Shown here piece after piece: positions 49,328 through 58,742 of a DNA stretch of 59,594 nucleotides (position 1 is its first letter; every line of letters begins with the position of its first letter). The DNA is taken from contig NZ_MUXZ01000041.1 of the NCBI RefSeq assembly GCF_002015075.1, forward strand, positions 1 through 59,594, written 5' to 3'. The DNA comes from Canicola haemoglobinophilus (GTDB lineage: Bacteria; Pseudomonadota; Gammaproteobacteria; Enterobacterales; Pasteurellaceae). The notes beneath the pieces were generated by a model. That model saw only the letters and a program-made list of their open reading frames with translations. It was not told the DNA's origin and searched no databases. The translations under genes were made by a program, and so were the position numbers.

Positions 49328-51907
49328 ATGCAGAAACTTGTTGTTAAAACTTTTGTTATTGCAAGTCTTGTACCAACAATTGCAATAGCAGCTAATAAAT
49401 CCACTTCTCAATTAGAAGAAATTCGTGTCGAAGATTTATCCTTATCTTATGATAATGAAAATTTAAAAACCTATATTAAACCTGGTTCTTATTCTTATCT
49501 AAGCGATAAAGATATAGCCAATTTGCGTGGTAGTTCAGTTGGTGATTTTCTTTCGGGCGTACCTGGTGTTATCGTGGGTAATAAACGTAATAGTGGTGCT
49601 TTATCTATTAATATCCGAGGTATTGCTAATGAAGGTCGTGTTCCTGTTATTGTGGATAATTCGGAACAAGCTATTCCTTCATGGCAAGGTTACGCAGGCT
49701 CATCAACTCGTACCTATATTGATCCTGATTTAATCAGTAATGTTGAAGTAGAGAAAGGCGTTTCTTTAGAAAGTGATGGAACGGGTGCAATTGGAGGGGT
49801 AGTGCGAATGAAAACTATTGGCGTCAAAGACATTATTCCAGAAGGTAAAGATTGGGGCGTGAGAATTCGTTTAGGTACGATGGATAATACGGTTTCTCCT
49901 CCAGCGAATTATACTAAAGGTGGTTATCACGTTAAATATATTCATAGTTGCCGTAAAAATGCTGCAAAAATTTGCGAAAAACAGACTTATCAACCTAATG
50001 CTCGTTATTCTAGTCATAAACCGCAGTTCAATTCTTACAATATGAGTTTGGCTTTGGCAAAACAATGGCAACATGCAGATGTAGTATTAGCCTATGCAAG
50101 AAAAAAACAAGGTAACTATTTTGTAGGGCGTCATGGTAAATTACCAGAAATTATTGGTCATGAAATTGAAAGAGATGAAACCTTAAATCTTGAAGGACAA
50201 GATATTGCCATTGCTTTATCTAAACTAGGGAGAAATTCAATAAATGAACTTACTCAAGACGATAAAGACAATAATGATCTAGATAGTTATTCCGCCCCTG
50301 GTTTTACTCGCCTTTACAAAAATGTTGATGTAGGAAAAATTACCTTAAAAGACAACAACAGTACATTATATCGAGCTGGAGAAGAGGCCTTAAACACTTC
50401 CCAAGATAACCGCACTTATTTAATTAAAGTGAATTTCTATAATCAAGATCACCGCTTAGGACTTGGTTATAATCGCTACCATAGTCAGTTCGGTGAAATA
50501 ATGAGTTCAATTCTGAATTTTAGAGCTTTTGGTGCCTTGCAAGGCGAAGGGACGGAAGTGAAAGTCGATAACTATACGCTTTCTTATCAATATAATCCAA
50601 AATCGCCTTACATTAATTTGCAACTGAACGGCTACTATAACAAAGTAGATAGTTCTAACTTTACGCCTTTTATTGAAGAATATGGCTATTCATTAGATAG
50701 CCGTCATGCACATTTCACGGATTATAGAAAGAAAGGCTTTAGCTTAAAAAATACTTCTATATTTGAGTTGAACAACAAACCGCTGAAATTAACTTACAGT
50801 ATGGGTTATACCAAAGAAACTATTGGTATGCCCAAAGATGCCCAAGCTAGAGTAAAAGCTAAAGGTTACCCTGAAAATGCGATTGCACCATTGTATGTAA
50901 GAGATGGCGAAAAAGATGAAAAAAATCTATTTGTTTCTTTAAATTATCCAGTGCTTAAAAAGCTAACTGTGGACTTGGGTTTACGCTATACCAAAAGTGT
51001 TAGTAAAGATAATAAAGTAAAAAAAGAGCAGATAGTAGGTTCAAATCCACCTGAGTATGTTGAACAAGTTCAAAAGCCAGTCAAAACAGATGGTTATAGC
51101 CCTATTGTAATGCTTACTTATAAACCAATTGATGCGATCCAAATTTATGGAAAATATGCTCAAGCCATACGTTCTCCAAGTCTTTTTCAAAGTACAAGAG
51201 GTTGGAGTATGCAAGAAACGAGTAATAATTTAGAAGCATTACGACCTGAAAAAACGAAAAGCTGGGAAGTTGGTATTAATGCATTTTTTGAAAATGTAGG
51301 TCATTTTGACAATGTGGTTGGGTTTAAATTAGCTTATTTTGATAATTTTATTGAAGATTATCTGGCAAGAACCACAAATAAAGATGGAAAAGCACAAACA
51401 TCTAATATTGCTTCAGCACAGTTTAAAGGTGTTGAATTTGCGGGCACATTTGATATGAAACGCTTTTATACCAAACTAGCAGGTAGCTATTATACTGATG
51501 CAAAATTCTGCTTATATCCTCACCAAGGTGATTTGAAATATGGAGGATGTGATACTGAGGTATTTCGTAGTAATTTGAATAACCAAATTCCACCTAAGTT
51601 AAACCTAAATCTGACCCTTGGATCTCGTTGGTTAAATGAAACTCTAGATATTGGTGCAAGATATAGTTATTACAGTAAAAGACTTGTTCCAGTAAACAGT
51701 GCTTATCGCTTTGTAAATACATCAAGTATTGATTGGAATGCTTATTCTTTAGTGGATATTTATGTGAATTATCAAGTGAATAAAAATCTAAAATTGTTAT
51801 TTAACATCGATAATGTGTTCAACCGTTATTATTTAGATGCCAATAACATGGGATTAAATACTGCACCTGGTCGTACCATGAGATTTTCTATTGATTATCG
51901 CTTCTAA
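49328..51907 (+). CDS. TonB-dependent outer-membrane receptor (heme or siderophore type)
   Basis: This 859-residue protein has a signal peptide (MQKLVVKTFVIASLVPTIAIA), a plug domain about residues 45-165 (LRGSSVGDFLSGVPGVIVG, SINIRGIANEGRVPVIVD, PDLISNVEVEKG, GTGAIGGVVRM) and a 22-strand-type barrel ending in IDYRF with the C-terminal aromatic. The long extracellular loops include a CRKNAAKIC and an FCLYPHQGDLKYGGC loop that could be disulfide-closed. A Fur-like box suggests iron control. It resembles Pasteurellaceae heme-utilisation receptors, but the ligand (heme, hemoglobin or a siderophore) cannot be told from the sequence. Confidence 0.85.
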   Translation: MQKLVVKTFVIASLVPTIAIAANKSTSQLEEIRVEDLSLSYDNENLKTYIKPGSYSYLSDKDIANLRGSSVGDFLSGVPGVIVGNKRNSGALSINIRGIANEGRVPVIVDNSEQAIPSWQGYAGSSTRTYIDPDLISNVEVEKGVSLESDGTGAIGGVVRMKTIGVKDIIPEGKDWGVRIRLGTMDNTVSPPANYTKGGYHVKYIHSCRKNAAKICEKQTYQPNARYSSHKPQFNSYNMSLALAKQWQHADVVLAYARKKQGNYFVGRHGKLPEIIGHEIERDETLNLEGQDIAIALSKLGRNSINELTQDDKDNNDLDSYSAPGFTRLYKNVDVGKITLKDNNSTLYRAGEEALNTSQDNRTYLIKVNFYNQDHRLGLGYNRYHSQFGEIMSSILNFRAFGALQGEGTEVKVDNYTLSYQYNPKSPYINLQLNGYYNKVDSSNFTPFIEEYGYSLDSRHAHFTDYRKKGFSLKNTSIFELNNKPLKLTYSMGYTKETIGMPKDAQARVKAKGYPENAIAPLYVRDGEKDEKNLFVSLNYPVLKKLTVDLGLRYTKSVSKDNKVKKEQIVGSNPPEYVEQVQKPVKTDGYSPIVMLTYKPIDAIQIYGKYAQAIRSPSLFQSTRGWSMQETSNNLEALRPEKTKSWEVGINAFFENVGHFDNVVGFKLAYFDNFIEDYLARTTNKDGKAQTSNIASAQFKGVEFAGTFDMKRFYTKLAGSYYTDAKFCLYPHQGDLKYGGCDTEVFRSNLNNQIPPKLNLNLTLGSRWLNETLDIGARYSYYSKRLVPVNSAYRFVNTSSIDWNAYSLVDIYVNYQVNKNLKLLFNIDNVFNRYYLDANNMGLNTAPGRTMRFSIDYRF

Positions 51908-51925
51908 AGTCGATTAACGACATAA

Positions 51926-51967
51926 CGAAAAAGTCCCGAAATCCTTTTATATTTCGGGACTTTTTCG
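51926..51967 (+). terminator. Bidirectional terminator between the receptor and ttrA
   Basis: A perfect 17-base inverted repeat, CGAAAAAGTCCCGAAAT / ATTTCGGGACTTTTTCG, with an 8-base loop and A/T runs within the arms, between two convergent genes. Confidence 0.9.
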
Positions 51968-51987
51968 TATTTCCAATTACTTTTTAT

Positions 51988-54900
51988 TTAAGCAACTTTG
52001 ACCAATTTAGCTGGGATGCCTTGTCTAACTGCAGAACCGCATACCCAATCAACCCATGGGGAAACAATTTCTTTAGTACTGTCTAACAAACCAAGATCAT
52101 TGATATTAATTCCAGATTTAATCTGCTCATTTCCCTCAATTAATTTGCCATTAATTGTGTAGCTTGTCGCACCTAATTGTTTATGTCCATAACCATGTTC
52201 AATAGCAATAGTGCCTTTAATCACACCATTCATTACCACTAATTGAACAAAGGCTTGTCCACCTGGTGTGTTTAATTCCACAAGATCACCATGTCGCAAA
52301 CCATATTCATCAGCATCTTGTTGATTAATCGCTACAATGCCATTAGGTTTAATGCTATGCAATCTCAGTAAAGGCGCTGTGATACTGCTCATTAAATTAG
52401 ATTTAAAAGACATTAATTTAAATGGCCAATTTGCTTTAGGGTAATGACTTTCAACTGTACTATTATCAGCAAATTGAGCTTCAAAATAAGTTGGACAGCC
52501 ATGATAATTTTTACCCGTTTGAGCATGTTTGGCTTTTGCGACATTTTCATTCCAAATTTGCAAACAATTTTTCCAACGAGCTTGCATATTATCTTCTTGC
52601 CATGCGCTACCATGAGGTGCAAAGCGTCCACCTTTACAGTAAATTGTTGCTACTTTATTGATTTCTTCAGGTTTTAAAACTTGCTGTAAACTAGGCATCA
52701 AACGCTGGACACCTGTTAATAATAAATCTTCCTGAGTGGCATCTTGCACAGGCTGTTTCCCATCGTAAGCAACATTTGCCGCAGCACGTAAAAAGAAATC
52801 TTCGCTACGATGTAATGGATAGGCATTATTTTGTTTGTCTAAAATTGCATTTTCACCAAAACCAGGTAATTGCATCATTTTAGCGATAGCAATAATAAAG
52901 GTTTCCATACAAATAGTATCGCCTTGTGCTGTTTTTTCATTTGGAGATTGTATTACAGGCCAACGTGCGGTACTGGTTTTTGTCGGTACGCCAGCCCAAG
53001 GGGTAGTAAATCCCCAGCTCTCAAAGTTATGAGTATCAGGCACAATATAATCAGCAAGTGCAGTAGTTTCATTCATAAAGGCATCGATAGAAATAAAGAG
53101 CGGTAAGATTTTCGGATCTTTTAATTTTTCTTCAGTTATATGATGAATACCTGTCATTCCATAAATTGGATTTCCCATATGATTAATCCAAGCTTTTAAG
53201 GAATATGGATAGCCTTGTAAAGCAGAAGTAATCATTTCTGACATCTGCCCACCGACAAAAGGATACCAAGCAGCTTTAGCAGGGTATGGAGAAATACCTT
53301 GAGCCACTTTTTGTTTAAACTCACTGGATTTTTCATAGGCTTTTTTACTACGAGCTAAATTGGTTCCTTTTGGTTTAACCATGTTTGGAAAAGTAGCAAG
53401 ATCATAACGAGGACCAGCGGCAAAATCTTTAAATTTACCGCCACTCATACTCATTCCGCCTTTTTTATTCATATTTCCGACCATGGCATTGAGTAACAAT
53501 ATCGCCCAAGCGGTATAGAAACCATTGCTGTGCATAGTGCCACCATGGGTAATCACAGCGGAACGATGACCATGAGAGGTAAATTCTTTGGCGAGTTGAA
53601 TAATAGTTTCAACAGGTACACCACATTGCTCTGAATATTGTGCAATGGAATAAGAAAAGCACGACTCTTTGAACAATTGTAAAGCGGATTTAACTAAAAC
53701 CTGTGAACCATCTTTGAGAGTCAACATTTCTTCCACAAAAAGCACCGCACTTTGACAGTCTTTTGCAGTGATGACTTCGCCTGTTTGCTGATCTTTCACC
53801 AAAATATCATTGTCATTCGGCTTTTCTGGCTCTGCTAAATCTGATATATGGAAGTTTCTAATTGCTTGACCATAGAGCTTGTGTGTTGGATCGGCAATAA
53901 ATAAATGTGTTGCATTACAAAAACTGACGCCATTTGCTTGTTGCATTGCAGCTTCACTTGGAATAGATAAATAATCTTTGTTGTAACGTTCATTTTCAAT
54001 TATCCAGCGCAACATAGCTAATGCTAAAGAAAGATCTGTTCCTGGAATAATTGGCACCCAACGATTTTTATTTTGTACTGCAGTGGAGGTCAGTTCTAGA
54101 CGAGGAGCTACTACCACATATTCAAAATTATCCTCTGTACGCTTTTTAGTAAGCTGACGAGATTGGCGTTTAAATGGATTTCCCGCTTGAGCAGGGGATG
54201 TTCCCATAAATAAGATAAATTCTGCATTATCCCAATCTGGTTTAGCATGTGCATTATTAGCGAAGTCATTCATAAATGCACCAGACCCAGCACGATAAGA
54301 TAAGCCACAGAAAGAACCATGAGAGGCAAAGTTGATAGTGCCAAAGCTGTTATTGGCAAAACGTTTGAGAATAGGCTGTCTTCCTTCAGGACCTGCGAAA
54401 GTGACCATAAGCTGATTGACTTTTGCCCCGAAATCTGGGTGTTTATCATTTACTGGAGTTTGCAAATCACGAATTGCCTTTAATCCATCAACATGACCTT
54501 CACCAAATAAATCGCCACCATTTACCACTTCATCAATTAATTGCTCAAAACTGATAGTTTGCCATTTTCCTTCTCCACGCTTGCCGACACGTTTAAGTGG
54601 CTGGGTAATGCGATAAGGGCTATTAATTCCTTCTAAAAATGCAGCGCCACGAGCACAAGCAGTAGAGCGCTGCTGCAAGCCATTTTCTCCAGCTACGCTT
54701 AATTCAGCTTGTTTAATAGATTGGTTGTAATCAAGATAATGATCGGAAGAAAGAGGATGATAAGGATTACCATTAATACGCAATACTTTATTTTTTTCTA
54801 AATCTACTCGAACACGTAAACCGCATAAAGTCCAGCACCCCATACATTGAGTATTACAGACCATTTGCTGGCTATTGGTTAATAAATTTCCTTCTTTTAC

Positions 54901-55077
54901 TTGATATTCTGGCAATAAAGAATTTCCATTAATAGGGTCAATTGTCTTTTGTCCTGAAGAACATTCAATTACGCCCTTTGCAATTTCTTTTACTTTAGGA
55001 GAGTAGCCCACAACAAAAGCTGTAGCGGCGGTTGTAGCCAAAGCCCCTTTCACTAAATTACGTCTTTGCTTATTCAT
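51988..55077 (-). CDS. ttrA: Tetrathionate reductase subunit A (molybdenum enzyme)
   Basis: TtrA is the catalytic subunit that reduces tetrathionate to thiosulfate at a molybdopterin guanine dinucleotide site on the periplasmic side. It is 1029 residues (Salmonella about 1020). A twin-arginine start (NKQRRNLVKGALATTAATAF) precedes an N-terminal [4Fe-4S] motif (CNTQCMGCWTLCG near 74-86) and then the large DMSO-reductase-family domains (FASHGSFCGLSYRAGSGAFM, LFMGTSPAQAGNP, ITHGGTMHSNG, and a C-terminal NQQDADEYGLRHGDLVEL). It is last in ttrBCA and its start overlaps ttrC by 8 bases. Alternative members (arsenate or selenate reductases) are less likely, given the ttrS/ttrR neighbours. Confidence 0.93.
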   Translation of the reverse strand: MNKQRRNLVKGALATTAATAFVVGYSPKVKEIAKGVIECSSGQKTIDPINGNSLLPEYQVKEGNLLTNSQQMVCNTQCMGCWTLCGLRVRVDLEKNKVLRINGNPYHPLSSDHYLDYNQSIKQAELSVAGENGLQQRSTACARGAAFLEGINSPYRITQPLKRVGKRGEGKWQTISFEQLIDEVVNGGDLFGEGHVDGLKAIRDLQTPVNDKHPDFGAKVNQLMVTFAGPEGRQPILKRFANNSFGTINFASHGSFCGLSYRAGSGAFMNDFANNAHAKPDWDNAEFILFMGTSPAQAGNPFKRQSRQLTKKRTEDNFEYVVVAPRLELTSTAVQNKNRWVPIIPGTDLSLALAMLRWIIENERYNKDYLSIPSEAAMQQANGVSFCNATHLFIADPTHKLYGQAIRNFHISDLAEPEKPNDNDILVKDQQTGEVITAKDCQSAVLFVEEMLTLKDGSQVLVKSALQLFKESCFSYSIAQYSEQCGVPVETIIQLAKEFTSHGHRSAVITHGGTMHSNGFYTAWAILLLNAMVGNMNKKGGMSMSGGKFKDFAAGPRYDLATFPNMVKPKGTNLARSKKAYEKSSEFKQKVAQGISPYPAKAAWYPFVGGQMSEMITSALQGYPYSLKAWINHMGNPIYGMTGIHHITEEKLKDPKILPLFISIDAFMNETTALADYIVPDTHNFESWGFTTPWAGVPTKTSTARWPVIQSPNEKTAQGDTICMETFIIAIAKMMQLPGFGENAILDKQNNAYPLHRSEDFFLRAAANVAYDGKQPVQDATQEDLLLTGVQRLMPSLQQVLKPEEINKVATIYCKGGRFAPHGSAWQEDNMQARWKNCLQIWNENVAKAKHAQTGKNYHGCPTYFEAQFADNSTVESHYPKANWPFKLMSFKSNLMSSITAPLLRLHSIKPNGIVAINQQDADEYGLRHGDLVELNTPGGQAFVQLVVMNGVIKGTIAIEHGYGHKQLGATSYTINGKLIEGNEQIKSGININDLGLLDSTKEIVSPWVDWVCGSAVRQGIPAKLVKVA

Positions 55078-56098
55078 GATTTTTTCTCTCCCAATTTGAT
55101 TGCAATAATGTATGAGATAGTAATTGCCAAAGAGTAATACCTACCAATAACCACAAGCTAAATACAGAGATAATGCCAATTAATCCATCTACGCTCCAAT
55201 TCAAGTTATATGGATTTACCAAGGCGTTGTATTTTGCGATTTGCTGTACTTCAATTAATAAAATCCAACGAGTAAGCCAAGCAACACAAAGTGCGGTCAA
55301 TATTCGTAATAAATTGATCAAAGTTGAATTAGGTAATAACAATAATACGAATAACAGAATTATTCCAAACAACAATAGTGTTGGGGAATAGCTAATTTGC
55401 CACAGCTTTATTAAGTGAATAGCAGTTTGTTCAGAGAATAAATAAATTCCCCAGATAGATCCTATTAACCCTAATAAACTAGCCATAGTAAAATATCTGA
55501 GTGCACCAATTTGATACATAAAATAATGACAAACTGACAAACTCACAGGTAATGCACTAAATATAAGTAGAGGCAAAAGCCAAGGTTGATGCCATAAAGG
55601 GCGAGCTTGTACAGTAAAGACCTCCATTGTTGTGTACATTAAAATCAATATTGTCATGACAAGAGAAAACCAGACAAAAACGATTTTTGCGAAATGAATA
55701 TTGAATTTTCCCCAGTAAAGCCAGTGAAAATATTTAGGAATAGATTGAATCTGTATATTTTGACACAATGAGCAAATAAAATAGCCCAAAACAGAGAATA
55801 CAAATAGTGGTAAAAACCACGAACCCCAATACATCCAAGACCATATTGTTGAATTTAAATAAAAATTCATGATGCGAGCAGGCTGATGTAAATCTGCAGT
55901 TAAGGCTACGGGCGCAACAATGGCACAACTTAAAGCCAAGCTAAGAGCAATTAGTTCAAAGCGTGATTTTTTTATGAAATGAAAGAAAAGTGCGGTCAAA
56001 ACAGAGCAACAAGCTAAGCCAATAAAGAAAAAGTAGCTGACTGCCCATGGTAGCCATGCGATTGCTTGAGGTTCTACTAAGATTTCACGAATTATCAT
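55070..56098 (-). CDS. ttrC: Tetrathionate reductase subunit C (quinol oxidase, membrane)
   Basis: This 342-residue NrfD/PsrC-type protein has about nine hydrophobic segments (first about 15-42). It anchors TtrAB and passes electrons from menaquinol to them. QAIAWLPWAVSYFFFIGLACCS at the start and the DLHQPARIMNFYLN-TIWSWMYWGSW segment near 70-95, conserved in the family's quinone site, support it. Its ATG overlaps the ttrB stop by four bases. Two uptake signals lie within it. Confidence 0.92.
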   Translation of the reverse strand: MIIREILVEPQAIAWLPWAVSYFFFIGLACCSVLTALFFHFIKKSRFELIALSLALSCAIVAPVALTADLHQPARIMNFYLNSTIWSWMYWGSWFLPLFVFSVLGYFICSLCQNIQIQSIPKYFHWLYWGKFNIHFAKIVFVWFSLVMTILILMYTTMEVFTVQARPLWHQPWLLPLLIFSALPVSLSVCHYFMYQIGALRYFTMASLLGLIGSIWGIYLFSEQTAIHLIKLWQISYSPTLLLFGIILLFVLLLLPNSTLINLLRILTALCVAWLTRWILLIEVQQIAKYNALVNPYNLNWSVDGLIGIISVFSLWLLVGITLWQLLSHTLLQSNWERKNHE

Positions 56099-56832
56099 TC
56101 TGTTTTCTCCTTACCTTGCCAGAGCATCGGTTGACCATTGACTTCATTCACAAAAGCATCATCTAAACCGAGATAAAATACATGTGGAATAGTGCCATCA
56201 TTTGGTTTTAATACTTTTAATTCCTCTTTAAATTCATTCATCATTTTGCTAATAGTGCTTGTTGGATCTCGTAAATCACCAATAATACGAGCACCACCCA
56301 CACAACTTTCTACACAAGCAGGCAATAAGCCAACCTCTAAGCGATGAGTACAGAAAGTGCATTTATCTGCAGTTTTCGTTTCTGAATTAATAAAACGAGC
56401 ATCATAAGGACAAGCTTGTACACAATAAGCACAACCAATACAACGTTCATTATTAATTACAACAATGCCATCTTTACGTTGATAGGTCGCTTGTACAGGG
56501 CAAACTGGCACGCAAGGAGGGTTATCGCAATGATTGCATAAACGAGGGAGCAGAACATTATTAGTAATATTCTGTTCATTGGTCACTTCATATTGGCGAA
56601 CTGTCGTACGAAATTCACCAAGAGGTGTTTGATTTTCTACGGAGCAACTGACTGTACAGGCTTGACAGCCAATACAACGACGTAGATCAACTAACATGGC
56701 ATAACGAAGGTTTTCATCTCCATCTCTTCTGTCTGGCTGAAAGTTTGTTTCAGCTTGAGAAAATGGGATAAAGGCTTGCCCCACTGTTAATGCCGATAAG
56801 TTTTTTAAGAAATTTCTTTTACTTATTTGCAT
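56095..56832 (-). CDS. ttrB: Tetrathionate reductase subunit B (iron-sulfur)
   Basis: This 245-residue electron-transfer subunit (Salmonella about 250) carries four cysteine clusters for [4Fe-4S] centres: CIGCQACTVSC, CNHCDNPPCVPVCP, CIGCAYCVQACP and CTFCTHR..CVESC. I start it at ATG 56832, which has GGAG; a longer frame to 56928 has no support. The signal reads ISKRNFLKNL, a Tat motif with Lys-Arg instead of Arg-Arg. The same KR exception was described for Salmonella TtrB. It is first in the operon. Confidence 0.93.
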   Translation of the reverse strand: MQISKRNFLKNLSALTVGQAFIPFSQAETNFQPDRRDGDENLRYAMLVDLRRCIGCQACTVSCSVENQTPLGEFRTTVRQYEVTNEQNITNNVLLPRLCNHCDNPPCVPVCPVQATYQRKDGIVVINNERCIGCAYCVQACPYDARFINSETKTADKCTFCTHRLEVGLLPACVESCVGGARIIGDLRDPTSTISKMMNEFKEELKVLKPNDGTIPHVFYLGLDDAFVNEVNGQPMLWQGKEKTE

Positions 56833-56984
56833 AATTACTCCTACATCTAACAAAGATTGCGCATGCTGATCATTAATATTGTATGAACAATGCTTAATCT
56901 TCCCACTTACAAATAAAATTTTGAACAAAATTGAGTTGTTACCTCATTTAGCGTATTGTTAAGAAATCTTGATAAAAAAACCAT

Positions 56985-56998
56985 TGTGGTTTTCCACA
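56985..56998. promoter_or_regulatory. Candidate TtrR operator (palindrome)
   Basis: TGTGGTTTTCCACA is a perfect 5-base inverted repeat with a 4-base centre, 153 bases before ttrB and 46 before ttrS. Response regulators of the FixJ/NarL group bind short palindromes, so TtrR is the natural candidate. Role inferred from position. Confidence 0.5.
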
Positions 56999-57015
56999 TA
57001 AAAAGCATGGGAATA

Positions 57016-57029
57016 TTGATCTTCATCAA
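57016..57029. promoter_or_regulatory. FNR-like box
   Basis: TTGATCTTCATCAA equals the FNR consensus TTGAT-N4-ATCAA at all ten defined positions. It lies 15 bases before the ttrS start and 184 before ttrB. FNR control would fit tetrathionate use under anaerobiosis. Confidence 0.75.
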
Positions 57030-57043
57030 CAAAAGGAAATAAA

Positions 57044-58741
57044 GTGAAAAAGTGCGGTCATTTTTTGAAAATTTTTATCTTAATCATAGCTTTATTGCCG
57101 AGTCTGGCTTTCTCACAACATTGGAAAATAGGCATTTTAGCTCAAAGGGGAATCACTGAAGCACATGAACGTTGGCAACCTTGGATTGATTGGTTAAATC
57201 AACAATTTGACGAGTCAATTCAATTTTCATTAGTGACTCTTGATTTAAATGATTTAGAAACCGAACAAGCACAGGGAGTCGATTTTATTTTAAGTAATCA
57301 AGCACAGTTTTTTTATTTAAATAATAAAGATGTACGCTGGTTAGTGACATTAAAATCCTCTAGACAAATACAAGATGACAGCGCTGGAATAATTGGTAGT
57401 GCTATTTTCGTTCGTAATGAAAGTCAGTTTAATCAATTAAAAGACTTAAAAAATAAACGTATAAGTGCGGTAGGAAAGAAAGCATTTGGGGGGTTCTTAT
57501 TAGGATATAACGAATTATATAATCAAGGGTTGGTTGAAAATAAAGACTTCAATTTAGTTTTTACGGGTTTCCCCGTAGACAACACATTATTTTTATTGGA
57601 GAAAAAAAAGGTTGATGCTGCTATTGTGCCTGTCTGTATTTTTGAGCAACTAGTAGAAGAGGGAAAAATTAAATCGGAGAATTTTCGTTTATTGGCGGGA
57701 AAAAACAATAATGTTGGCTGTTTAGCAAGTACTTTATTACTCCCTAATTGGTCATTAGCAGCCATGCCCCAAGTTCCAACTGAATTAGCATCAAAATTAG
57801 TAACTTTATTGCTTAATCAAGTACCTAATCATCTCCCACAATGGACACCCCCTTATTTAACAAATCAAACAGATGAAATCTTACATCAGTTATATAAACA
57901 TCCTAAACAAAATCTATGGCAAACAATTAAATATTGGTTCTCGCAATATCAACTAGTCATCATTAGCATAGCCCTGATTTTACTAGTTAATTATGGCTGG
58001 ATTAATTTTCAAATACATAGAAAAAGTAAAGCATTACAACTTGCCTATCAGCAACATCAACAATATGAACAGCAATTAATACAAGCAGATAGGCTTTCCA
58101 TTCTTGGCGAAATGACGGCAGGAATAGCACATGAAATTAATCAACCGCTTACAGCCATCAGAATGTATGTTGAAGGTATTAAGTACAAAAATCAAAATCA
58201 ACAAACGCAAGTTGTCTTGGATAAAATATTGCAACAAGTGGATAGAAGTGCGGAGATTATTCATAATTTAATGAATTGGGCAAAAGGGAAACATAATAAA
58301 AATATTGAGTCAATTAATCTCAAACATTTACTACAAAAAGTAACGCAATTTATTACATTGCAACATTATAATAAGTGCAAAATAAATTTAGTTTGTGCCG
58401 CAAATATTGATGTAGAAATTCAAGCAACGATACTAGAACAAATTCTCTGTAATTGTTTATTAAATGCTCTACAGGCACAGGCCTCAATAATAAACGTCAT
58501 AGTAGATAAAGAACAAAAAGAACTTAAAATAAAAATTTTAGATAATGGAACTGGTTTTCAACAAGTAGAATTAGATTTCCCTTTTGTTCCTTTCCGCACA
58601 AGCAAAACGCAAGGATTAGGTTTAGGACTGGTATTATGTCAGCGTTTAATTCAAGCTATGAATGGCGATATAAAATTAGCAAATAGAGAAGATCAATCAG
58701 GAGCGGAAGTGACTTTAATATTGCAATCTAAAGGAAAATAA
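57044..58741 (+). CDS. ttrS: Tetrathionate sensor kinase TtrS
   Basis: TtrS senses tetrathionate and phosphorylates TtrR. The 565-residue protein starts at GTG 57044 with AAAGGAAA before it. A signal peptide-like start (the first codons contain the uptake sequence AAGTGCGGT) leads to a periplasmic PhnD-like binding domain (about 25-270). It has cysteines in PVCIFE and NVGCLAST, which may form the redox-sensitive pair. One membrane helix lies about 306-325, then the kinase with phospho-accepting His in IAHEINQPLTAIR (His363) and the ATPase motifs LNALQAQ, DNGTGF and GLGLGLVLCQRLI. It shares an operon with ttrR. Confidence 0.92.
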   Translation: MKKCGHFLKIFILIIALLPSLAFSQHWKIGILAQRGITEAHERWQPWIDWLNQQFDESIQFSLVTLDLNDLETEQAQGVDFILSNQAQFFYLNNKDVRWLVTLKSSRQIQDDSAGIIGSAIFVRNESQFNQLKDLKNKRISAVGKKAFGGFLLGYNELYNQGLVENKDFNLVFTGFPVDNTLFLLEKKKVDAAIVPVCIFEQLVEEGKIKSENFRLLAGKNNNVGCLASTLLLPNWSLAAMPQVPTELASKLVTLLLNQVPNHLPQWTPPYLTNQTDEILHQLYKHPKQNLWQTIKYWFSQYQLVIISIALILLVNYGWINFQIHRKSKALQLAYQQHQQYEQQLIQADRLSILGEMTAGIAHEINQPLTAIRMYVEGIKYKNQNQQTQVVLDKILQQVDRSAEIIHNLMNWAKGKHNKNIESINLKHLLQKVTQFITLQHYNKCKINLVCAANIDVEIQATILEQILCNCLLNALQAQASIINVIVDKEQKELKIKILDNGTGFQQVELDFPFVPFRTSKTQGLGLGLVLCQRLIQAMNGDIKLANREDQSGAEVTLILQSKGK

Positions 58742-58742
58742 C

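Larger units (their letters stand above)
56833..57043. promoter_or_regulatory. Control region between ttrBCA and ttrSR
   Basis: These 211 bases separate two divergent units. They contain the palindrome TGTGG-TTTT-CCACA at 56985-56998 and a perfect FNR-like box at 57016-57029. No consensus promoter was confirmed. The segment 56930-56975 is AT-rich and suits the ttrB promoter. Confidence 0.6.
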
